From Pseudomonas reinekei (GTDB taxonomy: Bacteria > Pseudomonadota > Gammaproteobacteria > Pseudomonadales > Pseudomonadaceae), in the NCBI RefSeq assembly GCF_001945365.1, contig NZ_MSTQ01000005.1:62001-126000 (forward strand): a stretch of 64,000 nucleotides of DNA, written 5' to 3'. This document shows positions 53,471 through 63,509 of this stretch, one piece after another; the first letter of the stretch is position 1, and each line of letters starts with the position of its first letter. A program made the position numbers and the translations under genes. Below the pieces are notes generated by a model. That model did no database searches, was not told the DNA's origin, and saw only the letters and a list, made by a program, of their open reading frames with translations.

Positions 53471-53556
53471 GATCGCCAGCAAGCCGGCTCCTACAGTTGA
53501 TAACGCCCTTCAAATGATCGGCATAAACCCTGTGGGAGCTGGCTTGCCAGCGATGG
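53471..53556. repeat. REP pair between soxG and purU
   Basis: GATCGCCAGCAAGCCGGCTC (53471-53490) faces GGGAGCTGGCTTGCCAGCGA (53534-53553), the CGCTGGCAAGCCAGC class with changes in the left unit. Confidence 0.75.
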
Positions 53557-53561
53557 CAATC

Positions 53562-54194
53562 TCAAGCCTGAACGCTAAGGCCAAATTCGGCAGAAGCATC
53601 CTGCAACCACAACCACCAGTAATCCGAGAAGCTGCGGCGGATCAGCAGTTCCCAGGTGTCTTCGGCGGTGTGACGGATCACCAGTTGCGACTTGGCGAAC
53701 ACTGTGCCGACCGCTTTGCCCACCGGAAAGTTGTTCGGGTGAACGTCATAGCTGGTGGATTTCATCAAGACCTGGCGCACGTTCGGGCCGCTCAGTTCGA
53801 GGATCTGCTGGCCACCACTGACGTTGACGATCTGGATGTGCAGGTCGCCCAGCGCTTCACGCAGTTTTTTCTCGGCGGCGAATTCTTCGCCGGTCGGCAC
53901 GATCAGCAGCCACTCATCCGGGCCCATCCATTGCAGACTGGTTTCGCCTTTGACGATGACGGTCAATGCACCCGGCAATTCGATGCCAAGGGCCTTGTGC
54001 ACGCCAGCGGCGAACGCGGCATCGTGGCCATCGCCACGAATGGTCAGGTGGCCCAGAAGTTTTTTCTCACGCACGGTCACGCCGGCGTTCTTGCGACCCT
54101 TGCCCACCAGGCTGGCGAGGTCGGCGTGATGCAGCGACGACTCGGCCTTGGCCCCGGTGGTCGGGCGTTGTTGGTAAACATTGGCTGCGGTCAT
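53562..54194 (-). CDS. soxG: SoxG, sarcosine oxidase gamma subunit
   Basis: This 210-residue subunit is part of the heterotetrameric sarcosine oxidase. It has a GcvT-like fold without the full folate site. LQWMGPDEWLLIVPTGEE and VNVSGGQQILELSGPNVRQV are the family landmarks. The start is the ATG at 54194 (MTAANVYQQRP). An upstream open frame continues into REP sequence and is not used. A 32-bp perfect inverted repeat separates it from soxA. Confidence 0.94.
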   Translation of the reverse strand: MTAANVYQQRPTTGAKAESSLHHADLASLVGKGRKNAGVTVREKKLLGHLTIRGDGHDAAFAAGVHKALGIELPGALTVIVKGETSLQWMGPDEWLLIVPTGEEFAAEKKLREALGDLHIQIVNVSGGQQILELSGPNVRQVLMKSTSYDVHPNNFPVGKAVGTVFAKSQLVIRHTAEDTWELLIRRSFSDYWWLWLQDASAEFGLSVQA

Positions 54195-54237
54195 AAAGCA
54201 CCTTTCCTGAATTCTGTTGGCTTCTGTGGGGCTTGTT

Positions 54238-54318
54238 CTGCCGCCTTCGCGAGCAGGCTCGCTCCCACAGGAGATCGCGTAACCCTTGTGGGAGCGAGCC
54301 TGCTCGCGAAGGCGGCAG
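54238..54318. repeat. 32-bp perfect inverted repeat (REP pair) between soxA and soxG
   Basis: CTGCCGCCTTCGCGAGCAGG... (54238-54269) and its exact complement ...CCTGCTCGCGAAGGCGGCAG (54287-54318) flank a 17-nt loop. It is a main-class REP pair extended at the outer ends by CTGCCGCC/GGCGGCAG. Within the operon transcript it would form a very stable hairpin. Confidence 0.92.
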
Positions 54319-54343
54319 ACGGCAGCCCACAAAACCCGAGCCC

Positions 54344-57300
54344 TTACACGTTCTGGCGTTCACCCTTCGGATCGAAGAACACCGAAGAAACGATTTCCGC
54401 CTCGATCACACTGCCGTCCGCCAGCGGTGCAAACACACGCTCGCCCATGCGGTTCAAACCGCCCTTGACCACGCCCATGGCAAACGAATAGCCCAGGGAG
54501 TTGTGCGCGTAGCTGGAGGTCACGTGGCCGACCATGGTCATCGGGATCGCTTGCTTGGTGTTGAACACCAGTTGCGCCCCTTCCGGCAGCCATTTGGTCG
54601 GATCGATCGGTTTCAGGCCAACCAGTTGCTTGCGCTGATCACGCACGCAGTCTTCGCGGTTCATGCCACGCCAGCCGATCCACGAGAACGGTTTGGTGCG
54701 ACCCACGCACCAGCCCATGTTCAGGTCGTCAGGCGTCATCGAGCCATCGGTATCCTGACCGACGATGATGAAGCCCTTCTCGGCCCGCAGCACGTGCATG
54801 GTTTCGGTGCCGTACGGCGTCAGGTTGTACTTCTTGCCGGCGTCGACGATCTTCTCGAGCACGCCCATCGCATAGTCGGCCTGCACGTTGACTTCGTACG
54901 ACAGCTCACCGGTAAACGAAATCCGGAACACCCGCGCCGGCACGCCACCGACCAGACCTTCTTTCCAGGTCATGAACGGGAACGCTTCGTTGCTCAAATC
55001 GATATCGGTGACTTCGCTGAGCAGCTTGCGGCTGTTCGGCCCGGACAGGGTCATGGTTGCCCAGTGATCCGTCACGGACGTGAAGTACACCTTCAGGTCA
55101 GGCCATTCGGTCTGCTGGTAGATTTCCAGCCATTGCAGCACGCGCGCAGCGCCGCCGGTGGTGGTGGTCATCACGAAATGGTTGTCGGCCAGGCAGGCGG
55201 TCACGCCGTCGTCGAACACCATGCCGTCTTCTTTGCACATCAGGCCGTAGCGCGCCTTGCCTACGTCGAGCTTGGTCCAGGCGTTGGTGTAGATGCGGTT
55301 GAGGAACTCACGGGCATCCGGACCCTGGATGTCGATCTTGCCCAGGGTCGACGCGTCCAGCAGGCCGACGCTGTCGCGTACGGCTTTGCATTCGCGTTTG
55401 ACTGCCGCGTGCATGTCTTCACCGGATTTCGGGAAGTACCACGGACGTTTCCACTGGCCGACGTCTTCGAACTCGGCGCCGTTTTTCAGGTGCCAGTGAT
55501 GCAGTGCGGTGAAACGCACCGGCTCGAAAATGTGCCCGCAGTGACGACCGGCCACGGCGCCGAAGGTCACCGGCGTGTAGTTCGGGCGGAACATGGTGGT
55601 GCCCATCTGCGGGATGGTCACGTTCAGCGAACGGGCGGCAATCGCCAGACCGTTGACGTTGCCGAGCTTGCCCTGATCGGTGCCGAAGCCCAGCGCGGTG
55701 TAGCGCTTGACGTGCTCGACCGACTCGAAGCCCTCGCGGGTCGCCAGTTCGATGGCGGCGGCGGTGACGTCGTTTTGCAGGTCGACGAATTGCTTCGGTG
55801 CCCGTGCGGTGTTCTTTTCGTGGGGCACCTGGAACAGCGCCAGGGTCGGCTCTTCCAGACGCGCCAGGGCTTTGGGCAAGGTCGCTTCGACCGGGCCGAA
55901 ACCGGCTTCGCTGGCTGCGCGCACGCCGCCTTCAAAACCATCGGCCAGGGAATCGCCAAGGCCATAGACGCCGTTGATGCCACCGACACACACGCGTTTC
56001 TGCGGCGCTTCGCCCGGTACGAAACCGAGGATGTCTTCACGCCAGATCGGCTTGCCGCCCAAGTGCGAAGCCAGGTGAACCACCGGGCTGTAGCCGCCGG
56101 AACTGGCGACCAGGTCGCACTCAAGCCACTCGCCAGGGCTGGTGACTTTGTGGCCTTTGACATCGATCGCGGCCACGCGGGCAGCGGTGACGTGTTTGCT
56201 GCCACGGGCCTCGATCACGGCGCTGCCGGTGAGGATGCGGATGCCCTTGGCGCGTGCTTCTTCCACCAGCGCACCACGCGGGTTGCTGCGGGCGTCGGCG
56301 ATGGCGACGACTTGCAGGCTGGCATCGAGCCAATCCAGCGCCACGCGGTAAGCGTGATCGTTGTTGGTCGACAGCACCAGTTTCTTGCCCGGAGCCACGC
56401 CGTAACGGCGCACATAAGTCGAGACAGCACCGGCCAGCATGTTGCCCGGCACGTCGTTGTTGCCGTAAACCAGCGGACGCTCGTGAGCACCGGTCGCGAG
56501 TACGACACGCTTGGCGCGAACCCGGTGGATGCGCTGACGCACCTGGCCAATCGGGGCGCGGTCGCCGAGGTGATCGGTGAGGCGCTCGTGAATGGTCAGG
56601 AAGTTGTGGTCGTGGTAACCGTTGACCGTGGCGCGCGGCAACAGCAGCACGTCAGGGGTGTTCTTCAGTTCGGCGATGACGCTGGCGACCCATTCGGTCG
56701 CAGGCTTGCCGTCGAGGCTTTCGCGGGAATCGAGCAGGCTGCCGCCGAACTCTTCCTGCTCATCGGCGAGGATCACCCGGGCACCGCTGCGTGCAGCCGC
56801 CAGAGCAGCAGCCAGGCCAGCAGGGCCGGCGCCGACAATCAGCACGTCGCAGTGCTGGTTCATGTAGTCGTAGGTGTCCGGATCGTTCTCGGTCGGCGAG
56901 CGGCCAAGACCGGCGGCCTTACGAATGTACTTCTCGTAAGTCATCCAGAACGATTGCGGGTACATGAAGGTTTTGTAGTAGAAGCCCGGTGGCATGAGCT
57001 TGCCGCCGACCTTGCCGAGAATCCCCATCATGTCGTTGTTCACGCTTGGCCAGCCGTTGGTGCTGGTGGCGACCAGGCCTTGATACAGCGCTTGTTGCGT
57101 GGCGCGTACGTTCGGGATTTGCGTGGCTTCGGTGGCGCCGATCTGCAGCACCGCGTTCGGCTCTTCGGCACCGGCGGCGAAGATGCCGCGCGGACGGGAG
57201 TACTTGAAGCTGCGACCGATGATGTCGACGCCGTTGGCCAGCAATGCAGCCGCCAGGGAGTCGCCTTCGAAGCCTTTATAGCTCTGGCCGTTGAAGGTGA

Positions 57301-57361
57301 AGGTCAGGACTTTGTTGCGGTCGATCCGTCCACCGTTGGACAGGCGATTGATCTGGCTCAT
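54344..57361 (-). CDS. soxA: SoxA, sarcosine oxidase alpha subunit
   Basis: This 1005-residue subunit has an N-terminal 2Fe-2S-ferredoxin-like fold region (about 15-100; FNGQSYKGFEGDSLAAALLA), an NAD-binding FAD/NAD reductase-type region (about 170-460; IVGAGPAGLAAALAAARSGA) and a C-terminal GcvT-like folate domain (from about 610). Electrons pass from the beta subunit to O2, and the methyl group goes to tetrahydrofolate. The start overlaps the soxD stop (ATGA at 57358-57361). The length is full for the family. Confidence 0.97.
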   Translation of the reverse strand: MSQINRLSNGGRIDRNKVLTFTFNGQSYKGFEGDSLAAALLANGVDIIGRSFKYSRPRGIFAAGAEEPNAVLQIGATEATQIPNVRATQQALYQGLVATSTNGWPSVNNDMMGILGKVGGKLMPPGFYYKTFMYPQSFWMTYEKYIRKAAGLGRSPTENDPDTYDYMNQHCDVLIVGAGPAGLAAALAAARSGARVILADEQEEFGGSLLDSRESLDGKPATEWVASVIAELKNTPDVLLLPRATVNGYHDHNFLTIHERLTDHLGDRAPIGQVRQRIHRVRAKRVVLATGAHERPLVYGNNDVPGNMLAGAVSTYVRRYGVAPGKKLVLSTNNDHAYRVALDWLDASLQVVAIADARSNPRGALVEEARAKGIRILTGSAVIEARGSKHVTAARVAAIDVKGHKVTSPGEWLECDLVASSGGYSPVVHLASHLGGKPIWREDILGFVPGEAPQKRVCVGGINGVYGLGDSLADGFEGGVRAASEAGFGPVEATLPKALARLEEPTLALFQVPHEKNTARAPKQFVDLQNDVTAAAIELATREGFESVEHVKRYTALGFGTDQGKLGNVNGLAIAARSLNVTIPQMGTTMFRPNYTPVTFGAVAGRHCGHIFEPVRFTALHHWHLKNGAEFEDVGQWKRPWYFPKSGEDMHAAVKRECKAVRDSVGLLDASTLGKIDIQGPDAREFLNRIYTNAWTKLDVGKARYGLMCKEDGMVFDDGVTACLADNHFVMTTTTGGAARVLQWLEIYQQTEWPDLKVYFTSVTDHWATMTLSGPNSRKLLSEVTDIDLSNEAFPFMTWKEGLVGGVPARVFRISFTGELSYEVNVQADYAMGVLEKIVDAGKKYNLTPYGTETMHVLRAEKGFIIVGQDTDGSMTPDDLNMGWCVGRTKPFSWIGWRGMNREDCVRDQRKQLVGLKPIDPTKWLPEGAQLVFNTKQAIPMTMVGHVTSSYAHNSLGYSFAMGVVKGGLNRMGERVFAPLADGSVIEAEIVSSVFFDPKGERQNV

Positions 57362-57687
57362 ACCTTCTCTCCCAGAGCCGTGCTGGCCGCTTTCGGGCTA
57401 TCGGTCTTGTCGGTGAATTGTGGCTTGGTGCCGATCTTGTAGGTTTCGAGAATTTCGTAGGTCACGGTGTCGCGGGTGGCGTTGAAGTACTGACGGCAAC
57501 CGGCGGCGTGAATCCACAGTTCATGGTGCAGACCGCGAGGGTTGTCGCGGAAGAACATGTAGTCGCCCCACTCCTCGTCGGTGCAGCTGTTCGGATCCAG
57601 TGGACGCGGGATGTGCGCCTGGCCGGATGCGTGGAATTCCTCTTCGGAGCGCAACTCGCCGCAGTGAGGACAGAAGATATGCAACAT
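57358..57687 (-). CDS. soxD: SoxD, sarcosine oxidase delta subunit
   Basis: This 109-residue zinc-binding subunit begins MLHIFCPHCGELRSEEEFHA, with Cys6 and Cys9 as zinc ligands; His59 and Cys63 in HAAGC are the probable others. WGDYMFFRDNPRGLHHELWI is the family core. It lies between soxB (14-bp gap) and soxA (4-bp overlap). Confidence 0.96.
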   Translation of the reverse strand: MLHIFCPHCGELRSEEEFHASGQAHIPRPLDPNSCTDEEWGDYMFFRDNPRGLHHELWIHAAGCRQYFNATRDTVTYEILETYKIGTKPQFTDKTDSPKAASTALGEKV

Positions 57688-57701
57688 GGGGATTTCTCCT
57701 G

Positions 57702-58952
57702 TTAGTGGGCAACCGCAGCAGCGCCGTGTTCATCGATCAACGCACCGTTATGGAAACGGTCGATGGAGAAAGGTGCGGCCAATGGGTGCATTTCACCCTT
57801 GGCCAGACTCGCGGCAAACACATTGCCGGAGCCAGGTGTTGCCTTGAAGCCACCGGTGCCCCAACCGCAGTTGAAGAACATGTTCGGCACCGGGGTTTTC
57901 GAGATGATCGGGCACGCATCCGGCGTGGTGTCGACGATGCCGCCCCACTGGCGGTTCATGCGTACGCGGGACAGTACCGGGAACATTTCGACGATGGCCT
58001 GGATGGTGTGCTCGATCACCGGGTAAGAACCACGCTGGCCGTAGCCGTTGTAGCCGTCGATACCGGCGCCGATCACCAGGTCGCCCTTGTCGGACTGGCT
58101 GATGTAACCGTGCACCGCGTTGGACATGATCACGCTGTCGATAATCGGCTTGATCGGCTCGGACACCAGCGCCTGCAGCGGGTGGGATTCGATCGGCAGA
58201 CGGAAGCCGGCCAGCTTGGCCATGTGCCCGGAGTTACCGGCGGTGACCACGCCGACGCGCTTGGCGCCGATGAAGCCCTTGTTGGTTTCGACGCCGATGC
58301 ACACGCCGTTTTCCTTGCGGAAACCGATCACTTCGGTCTGCTGGATCAGGTCCACGCCCAAGGCGTCGGCGGCACGGGCAAAGCCCCAGGCCACGGCATC
58401 GTGACGGGCGACGCCGCCGCGACGCTGGACGGTAGCGCCCATCACCGGGTAGCGGGTGTTCTTCGAGCAGTCGAGGTACGGAATCTCGTCCGCCACTTGC
58501 TTGGCGTCGAGCAGTTCGCCGTCGACGCCGTTGAGGCGGTTGGCGCTGACCCGACGCTCGGAATCACGGATGTCCTGCAGGGTGTGGCACAGGTTGTAGA
58601 CGCCGCGCTGGGAGAACATCACGTTGTAGTTCAGGTCCTGGGACAGGCCTTCCCACAGTTTCATCGCGTGTTCGTACAGGTGCGCCGACTCGTCCCACAG
58701 ATAGTTGGAGCGAACGATGGTGGTGTTGCGCGCGGTGTTACCGCCGCCCAGCCAGCCCTTCTCGACCACGGCCACGTTGGTGATGCCGTGTTCCTTGGCC
58801 AGGTAGTAGGCAGTCGCCAGACCGTGCCCGCCACCACCGACGATGACCACGTCGTAGACCTTTTTCGGGGTCGGCGTGCGCCACATGCGCTGCCAGTTTT
58901 CGTGGTGGCTGAGGGAGTGTTTGAAGAGGCCGAAGCCCGAATAGCGTTGCAT
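57702..58952 (-). CDS. soxB: SoxB, sarcosine oxidase beta subunit
   Basis: This 416-residue FAD subunit oxidises sarcosine to glycine. [18 protein letters not shown] at about residues 36-53 is the dinucleotide-binding loop, and [14 protein letters not shown] near the end closes the FAD site. The ATG at 58952 is chosen because GGAG lies 9 nt upstream; the ATG two codons earlier is only 3 nt from it. It is 23 bp after glyA. Confidence 0.96.
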   Translation of the reverse strand: MQRYSGFGLFKHSLSHHENWQRMWRTPTPKKVYDVVIVGGGGHGLATAYYLAKEHGITNVAVVEKGWLGGGNTARNTTIVRSNYLWDESAHLYEHAMKLWEGLSQDLNYNVMFSQRGVYNLCHTLQDIRDSERRVSANRLNGVDGELLDAKQVADEIPYLDCSKNTRYPVMGATVQRRGGVARHDAVAWGFARAADALGVDLIQQTEVIGFRKENGVCIGVETNKGFIGAKRVGVVTAGNSGHMAKLAGFRLPIESHPLQALVSEPIKPIIDSVIMSNAVHGYISQSDKGDLVIGAGIDGYNGYGQRGSYPVIEHTIQAIVEMFPVLSRVRMNRQWGGIVDTTPDACPIISKTPVPNMFFNCGWGTGGFKATPGSGNVFAASLAKGEMHPLAAPFSIDRFHNGALIDEHGAAAVAH

Positions 58953-58975
58953 AGTCATTTACTCCAAAACCGCGC

Positions 58976-60229
<1,254 letters not shown>

Positions 60230-60272
60230 CGCGTCTCTCCCAGCGGCATCTGTGCGCCATTCGTCTCGGTAA

Positions 60273-60295
60273 GGCACTGGCGTTTCGGCAGTGCC
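60273..60295 (-). promoter_or_regulatory. Leader hairpin upstream of glyA
   Basis: GGCACTG (60273-60279) and CAGTGCC (60289-60295) flank a 9-nt loop, 44 bp before the glyA start. It may be part of the glyA leader or an operator. Confidence 0.4.
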
Positions 60296-60417
60296 CTTTG
60301 ATAGCGATGGTATGACTGGCTTGGAGAGATCAAATGCCTACGGGCGCCACGCAAAGGTGCGTTTACGACATGGCGGGAAATGGCATGCCGCACATGACTC
60401 TGGATCCAGCGCAGATC

Positions 60418-60512
60418 CCCTGTGGGAGCGAGCCTGCTCGCGAATGCGCAGTGTCAGCGACAGGAATGTCGACTGGCACGGCCCGTTCGCGAGCAGGCTC
60501 GCTCCCACAGGG
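60418..60512. repeat. REP pair (27-bp arms) between traX-like gene and glyA
   Basis: CCCTGTGGGAGCGAGCCTGC (from 60418) and its exact complement (to 60512) form 27-bp perfect arms about 41 nt apart. Main REP class. The 60230-60524 gap otherwise holds the glyA control region. Confidence 0.9.
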
Positions 60513-60524
60513 TTTGCGATTTCA

Positions 60525-61262
60525 TCAGAAGATGTGTGCGTGCGCCTGACGCAAGACCAGGAGAATGAGGAAATGCACCGGATACAACGCATACGCCCAA
60601 CGCCGCATCGGCGGTGGTTTTACGTCACGCGCATGTCGCAACAGGAACAGTCCCAACCATGGCGCAATCAGACAAGTGGCAACGGCCGCCATGGCCAACT
60701 GATTACCCAGCCGAACGGAGTAGTAAAGCACCTGCCATTGATTGGCCGCCAGGCAGACCAGCCCCGGTACCAGCGCGAGATACAACGGGCGGCGGATCAC
60801 CAGCAGCAGCGCCAGCGGCAACAGCACCCCGAAAAATCCGAACATCAATCGCGACCAGAAAACGGCCGCCAGCAGCAGGGCGACCACCGCCAGCAGTCGC
60901 GCCTCAAGTGCCCGCATTTGCCAGCCCCGCGCTACTAACAGGCCCAAGGCCAGGGTAGGCAGTACATTCAAGGTGTCGGGATTGGGAATGTACATCCGGT
61001 AAGGCACTTCGCTCACCGCACTGAACAGCAACAACCAGCCCAGGTAGCGCCATTGCCCCTGCGTATTCACGGCCGACGCGCGCGCCAGGTTCGCCGCCAT
61101 CGCCAGGCAAAACCACGGGAAGGCCAATCGCCCCGGCACATACAGCCAATCGACGGAATAACCGACATATCGCAGGTGATCAAGCACCATGCTGAACAGC
61201 GCCAGCCACTTGAGCAGGTCAAGTGCGCCGTCTCGCTGCTTTAAGTGCATCGTCGCGTGCAT
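60525..61262 (-). CDS. TraX-family membrane protein
   Basis: This 245-residue protein has about eight hydrophobic helices. DGALDLLKWLALFSMVLDHL and the late YALYPVHFLILL match TraX, which acetylates F pilin in plasmid systems; chromosomal copies are common and of unknown role. The start is the ATG at 61262 with AAGGACG about 6 bp upstream. It is divergent from the threonine aldolase gene. No conjugation genes are in the window. Confidence 0.85.
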   Translation of the reverse strand: MHATMHLKQRDGALDLLKWLALFSMVLDHLRYVGYSVDWLYVPGRLAFPWFCLAMAANLARASAVNTQGQWRYLGWLLLFSAVSEVPYRMYIPNPDTLNVLPTLALGLLVARGWQMRALEARLLAVVALLLAAVFWSRLMFGFFGVLLPLALLLVIRRPLYLALVPGLVCLAANQWQVLYYSVRLGNQLAMAAVATCLIAPWLGLFLLRHARDVKPPPMRRWAYALYPVHFLILLVLRQAHAHIF

Positions 61263-61393
61263 AATCGTCCTTCGATTGTGTATTTTTCTGACAGCAACAT
61301 CCCGTGTGCTCCCCGGACGATCTTCGGTAAAGTGCGCACCATCATTGACCACGGGGCGCTTCACCATAGGCGTCCCGACCACGGAAGCAGGCC

Positions 61394-62434
61394 ATGACCG
61401 ATAAGAGCCAACAATTCGCCAGCGACAACTATTCAGGCATTTGCCCTGAAGCCTGGGCTGCCATGGAACAGGCCAACCACGGCCACCAGCGCGCATACGG
61501 CGACGACGAGTGGACCGCCCGCGCCTCCGACGGTTTCCGCAAACTGTTCGATACCGACTGCGAAGTGTTCTTCGCCTTCAACGGCACTGCCGCCAACTCG
61601 CTGGCCCTGTCGTCACTGTGCCAGAGTTACCACAGCGTGATCTGCTCGGAAACCGCCCACGTCGAAACCGACGAATGCGGCGCCCCGGAATTTTTCTCCA
61701 ACGGCTCCAAGCTGCTGATCGCCCGCACCGAAAACGGCAAGCTGACCCCGGATTCGATCCGCGAAGTCGCGCTCAAGCGCCAGGACATCCACTACCCGAA
61801 ACCTCGCGTGGTGACCCTCACCCAGGCCACCGAAGTCGGCAGCGTCTACACCCCGGACGAAATCCGCGCCATCAGCGCCACCTGCAAGGAACTGGGCCTG
61901 AACCTGCACATGGACGGCGCGCGGTTCTCCAATGCCTGCGCATTCCTCGGCTGCTCGCCAGCGGACCTGACCTGGAAGGCCGGCGTCGACGTGCTGTGCT
62001 TCGGTGGCACGAAAAACGGCATGGCCGTGGGCGAGGCGATCCTGTTCTTCAACCACACACTGGCCGAAGACTTCGACTACCGCTGCAAGCAGGCCGGGCA
62101 ACTGGCCTCGAAGATGCGCTTCCTGTCGGCGCCGTGGGTCGGCATCCTGGAAAACGACGCCTGGCTCAAATACGCCAACCACGCCAACCACTGCGCGCAG
62201 TTGCTGGCCGAACTGGTCAGCGACATCCCCGGCGTTGAACTGATGTTCCCGGTCCAGGCCAACGGCGTGTTCCTGCAACTCTCGGAACCGGCCATCGCCG
62301 CGCTGACCGCCAAGGGCTGGCGCTTCTACACCTTCATCGGCAACGGCGGCGCCCGCTTCATGTGCTCGTGGGACACCGAAGAAGAACGCGTCCGTGAGCT
62401 GGCCCGCGACATCCGCGAAGTGATGTCGCACTGA
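61394..62434 (+). CDS. ltaE: Low-specificity L-threonine aldolase
   Basis: This 346-residue PLP enzyme cleaves L-threonine to glycine and acetaldehyde. It starts MTDKSQQFASDNYSGICPEA. NLHMDGARFSNA carries the PLP-binding Asp, and CFGGTKNGMAVGEAILFF the catalytic Lys. Glycine made here could enter the nearby glyA pathway. In PAO1, a threonine aldolase gene (ltaA) also lies between gbc and glyA-sox genes, as I recall. Confidence 0.94.
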   Translation: MTDKSQQFASDNYSGICPEAWAAMEQANHGHQRAYGDDEWTARASDGFRKLFDTDCEVFFAFNGTAANSLALSSLCQSYHSVICSETAHVETDECGAPEFFSNGSKLLIARTENGKLTPDSIREVALKRQDIHYPKPRVVTLTQATEVGSVYTPDEIRAISATCKELGLNLHMDGARFSNACAFLGCSPADLTWKAGVDVLCFGGTKNGMAVGEAILFFNHTLAEDFDYRCKQAGQLASKMRFLSAPWVGILENDAWLKYANHANHCAQLLAELVSDIPGVELMFPVQANGVFLQLSEPAIAALTAKGWRFYTFIGNGGARFMCSWDTEEERVRELARDIREVMSH

Positions 62435-62460
62435 TCTCTCGCTACCTATACCGCCCCCTG

Positions 62461-62486
62461 TGGCGAGAGAGCTTGCTCCCTCGCCA
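62461..62486. repeat. Palindromic repeat, TGGCGAGGGAGC class, second copy
   Basis: TGGCGAGAGAGC-TT-GCTCCCTCGCCA differs from the 39114 copy by one arm mismatch and the centre. It sits 26 bp after the threonine aldolase stop and may also act as a hairpin there. Confidence 0.75.
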
Positions 62487-62567
62487 CCATGACCCCTTGC
62501 GCCGGAAGACATCGTCTACCCTGATTGTCGAGCCTCCGCTCACATAACGACAATCAGGAGCGCACGC

Positions 62568-63392
62568 ATGTCATTGCAAGGCAAAACCCTGTTCATCACT
62601 GGCGCCAGCCGTGGGATTGGTCGCGAGATCGCGCTGCGGGCCGCGCGTGATGGCGCCAACATTGTGATTGCCGCCAAGAGTGCCGAGCCCCACGCCAAGT
62701 TGCCGGGGACGATTTTCAGTGTGGCGCAGGAAGTCGAAGCCGCGGGCGGCAAGGCGCTGGCGTTGCAGGTGGATGTGCGTGACGAAGAGGCTGTGCGAAA
62801 AGCACTGGCCCGGGCCAACGAACATTTCGGCACCATCGATGCGCTGGTCAACAACGCCGGGGCAATCAAGTTGACTGGCGTGCAGCACATCGAACTCAAG
62901 CGCTTCGACCTCATGCACCAGATCAACACCCGCGCCGTACTGCTGTGCAGTCAGGCCGCGCTGCCCTATCTGAAGAAGTCAGGCGGACACATCCTCAACC
63001 TCTCGCCGCCGCTCAACCTCGCGACAAAGTGGTTCGCCCAATACAGTCCCTACACCGTCACCAAATACGGCATGAGCATGCTGACACTGGGGATGAGCGA
63101 AGAATTCAAGAGTTACGGCATCAGCGTCAATTCGCTGTGGCCGCAAACGATGATTGCCACGGCGGCGATCGAGTTTCAGCTGGGGTCACGGGAGTCATTC
63201 AAGCATGCGCGCCTGCCTGCGATCATGGCGGATGCCGCCCACGTCATACTCGGCAGCACGAATCGCAGCCTGACCGGACGGTTGTTGATCGATGAGGAGG
63301 TTTTGCGGGAGTACGGCGTGACCGAGTTCGATCATTACCGTTTCGAGCCCGACAGCAGCGACAAGCTGATGCCAGATCTGTTCATCGACTGA
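62568..63392 (+). CDS. Short-chain dehydrogenase/reductase
   Basis: This 274-residue protein has the NAD(P)-binding motif TGASRGIG at residues 10-17, NNAG at about 93-96 and the catalytic Y-x3-K (YTVTK) at about 163-167. It resembles HSDL2-type and AtuG-like reductases. It has an AGGAG ribosome-binding site just before the ATG. It is flanked by repeats, with no clear operon partner. The substrate is unknown. Confidence 0.88.
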   Translation: MSLQGKTLFITGASRGIGREIALRAARDGANIVIAAKSAEPHAKLPGTIFSVAQEVEAAGGKALALQVDVRDEEAVRKALARANEHFGTIDALVNNAGAIKLTGVQHIELKRFDLMHQINTRAVLLCSQAALPYLKKSGGHILNLSPPLNLATKWFAQYSPYTVTKYGMSMLTLGMSEEFKSYGISVNSLWPQTMIATAAIEFQLGSRESFKHARLPAIMADAAHVILGSTNRSLTGRLLIDEEVLREYGVTEFDHYRFEPDSSDKLMPDLFID

Positions 63393-63401
63393 AACTCAAC
63401 A

Positions 63402-63495
63402 CCTGTGGGAGCGAGCCTGCTCGCGATGACGGAATCAGATTCAACACCCATGTTGGCTGATCCACCGCAATCGCGAGCAGGCTCGCTCCCACAGG
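63402..63495. repeat. REP pair between the SDR gene and gbcB
   Basis: CCTGTGGGAGCGAGCCTGCT (63402-63421) and the complementary unit ending near 63495 form 25-bp arms about 43 nt apart. Main REP class. It separates convergent genes. Confidence 0.88.
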
Positions 63496-63509
63496 CTATT
63501 TGGCGGTGT

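Noticed and set aside
54233..57442. A 1069-codon open frame on the plus strand
   Set aside because: It is the exact shadow of soxA on the other strand and contains no recognisable domain.
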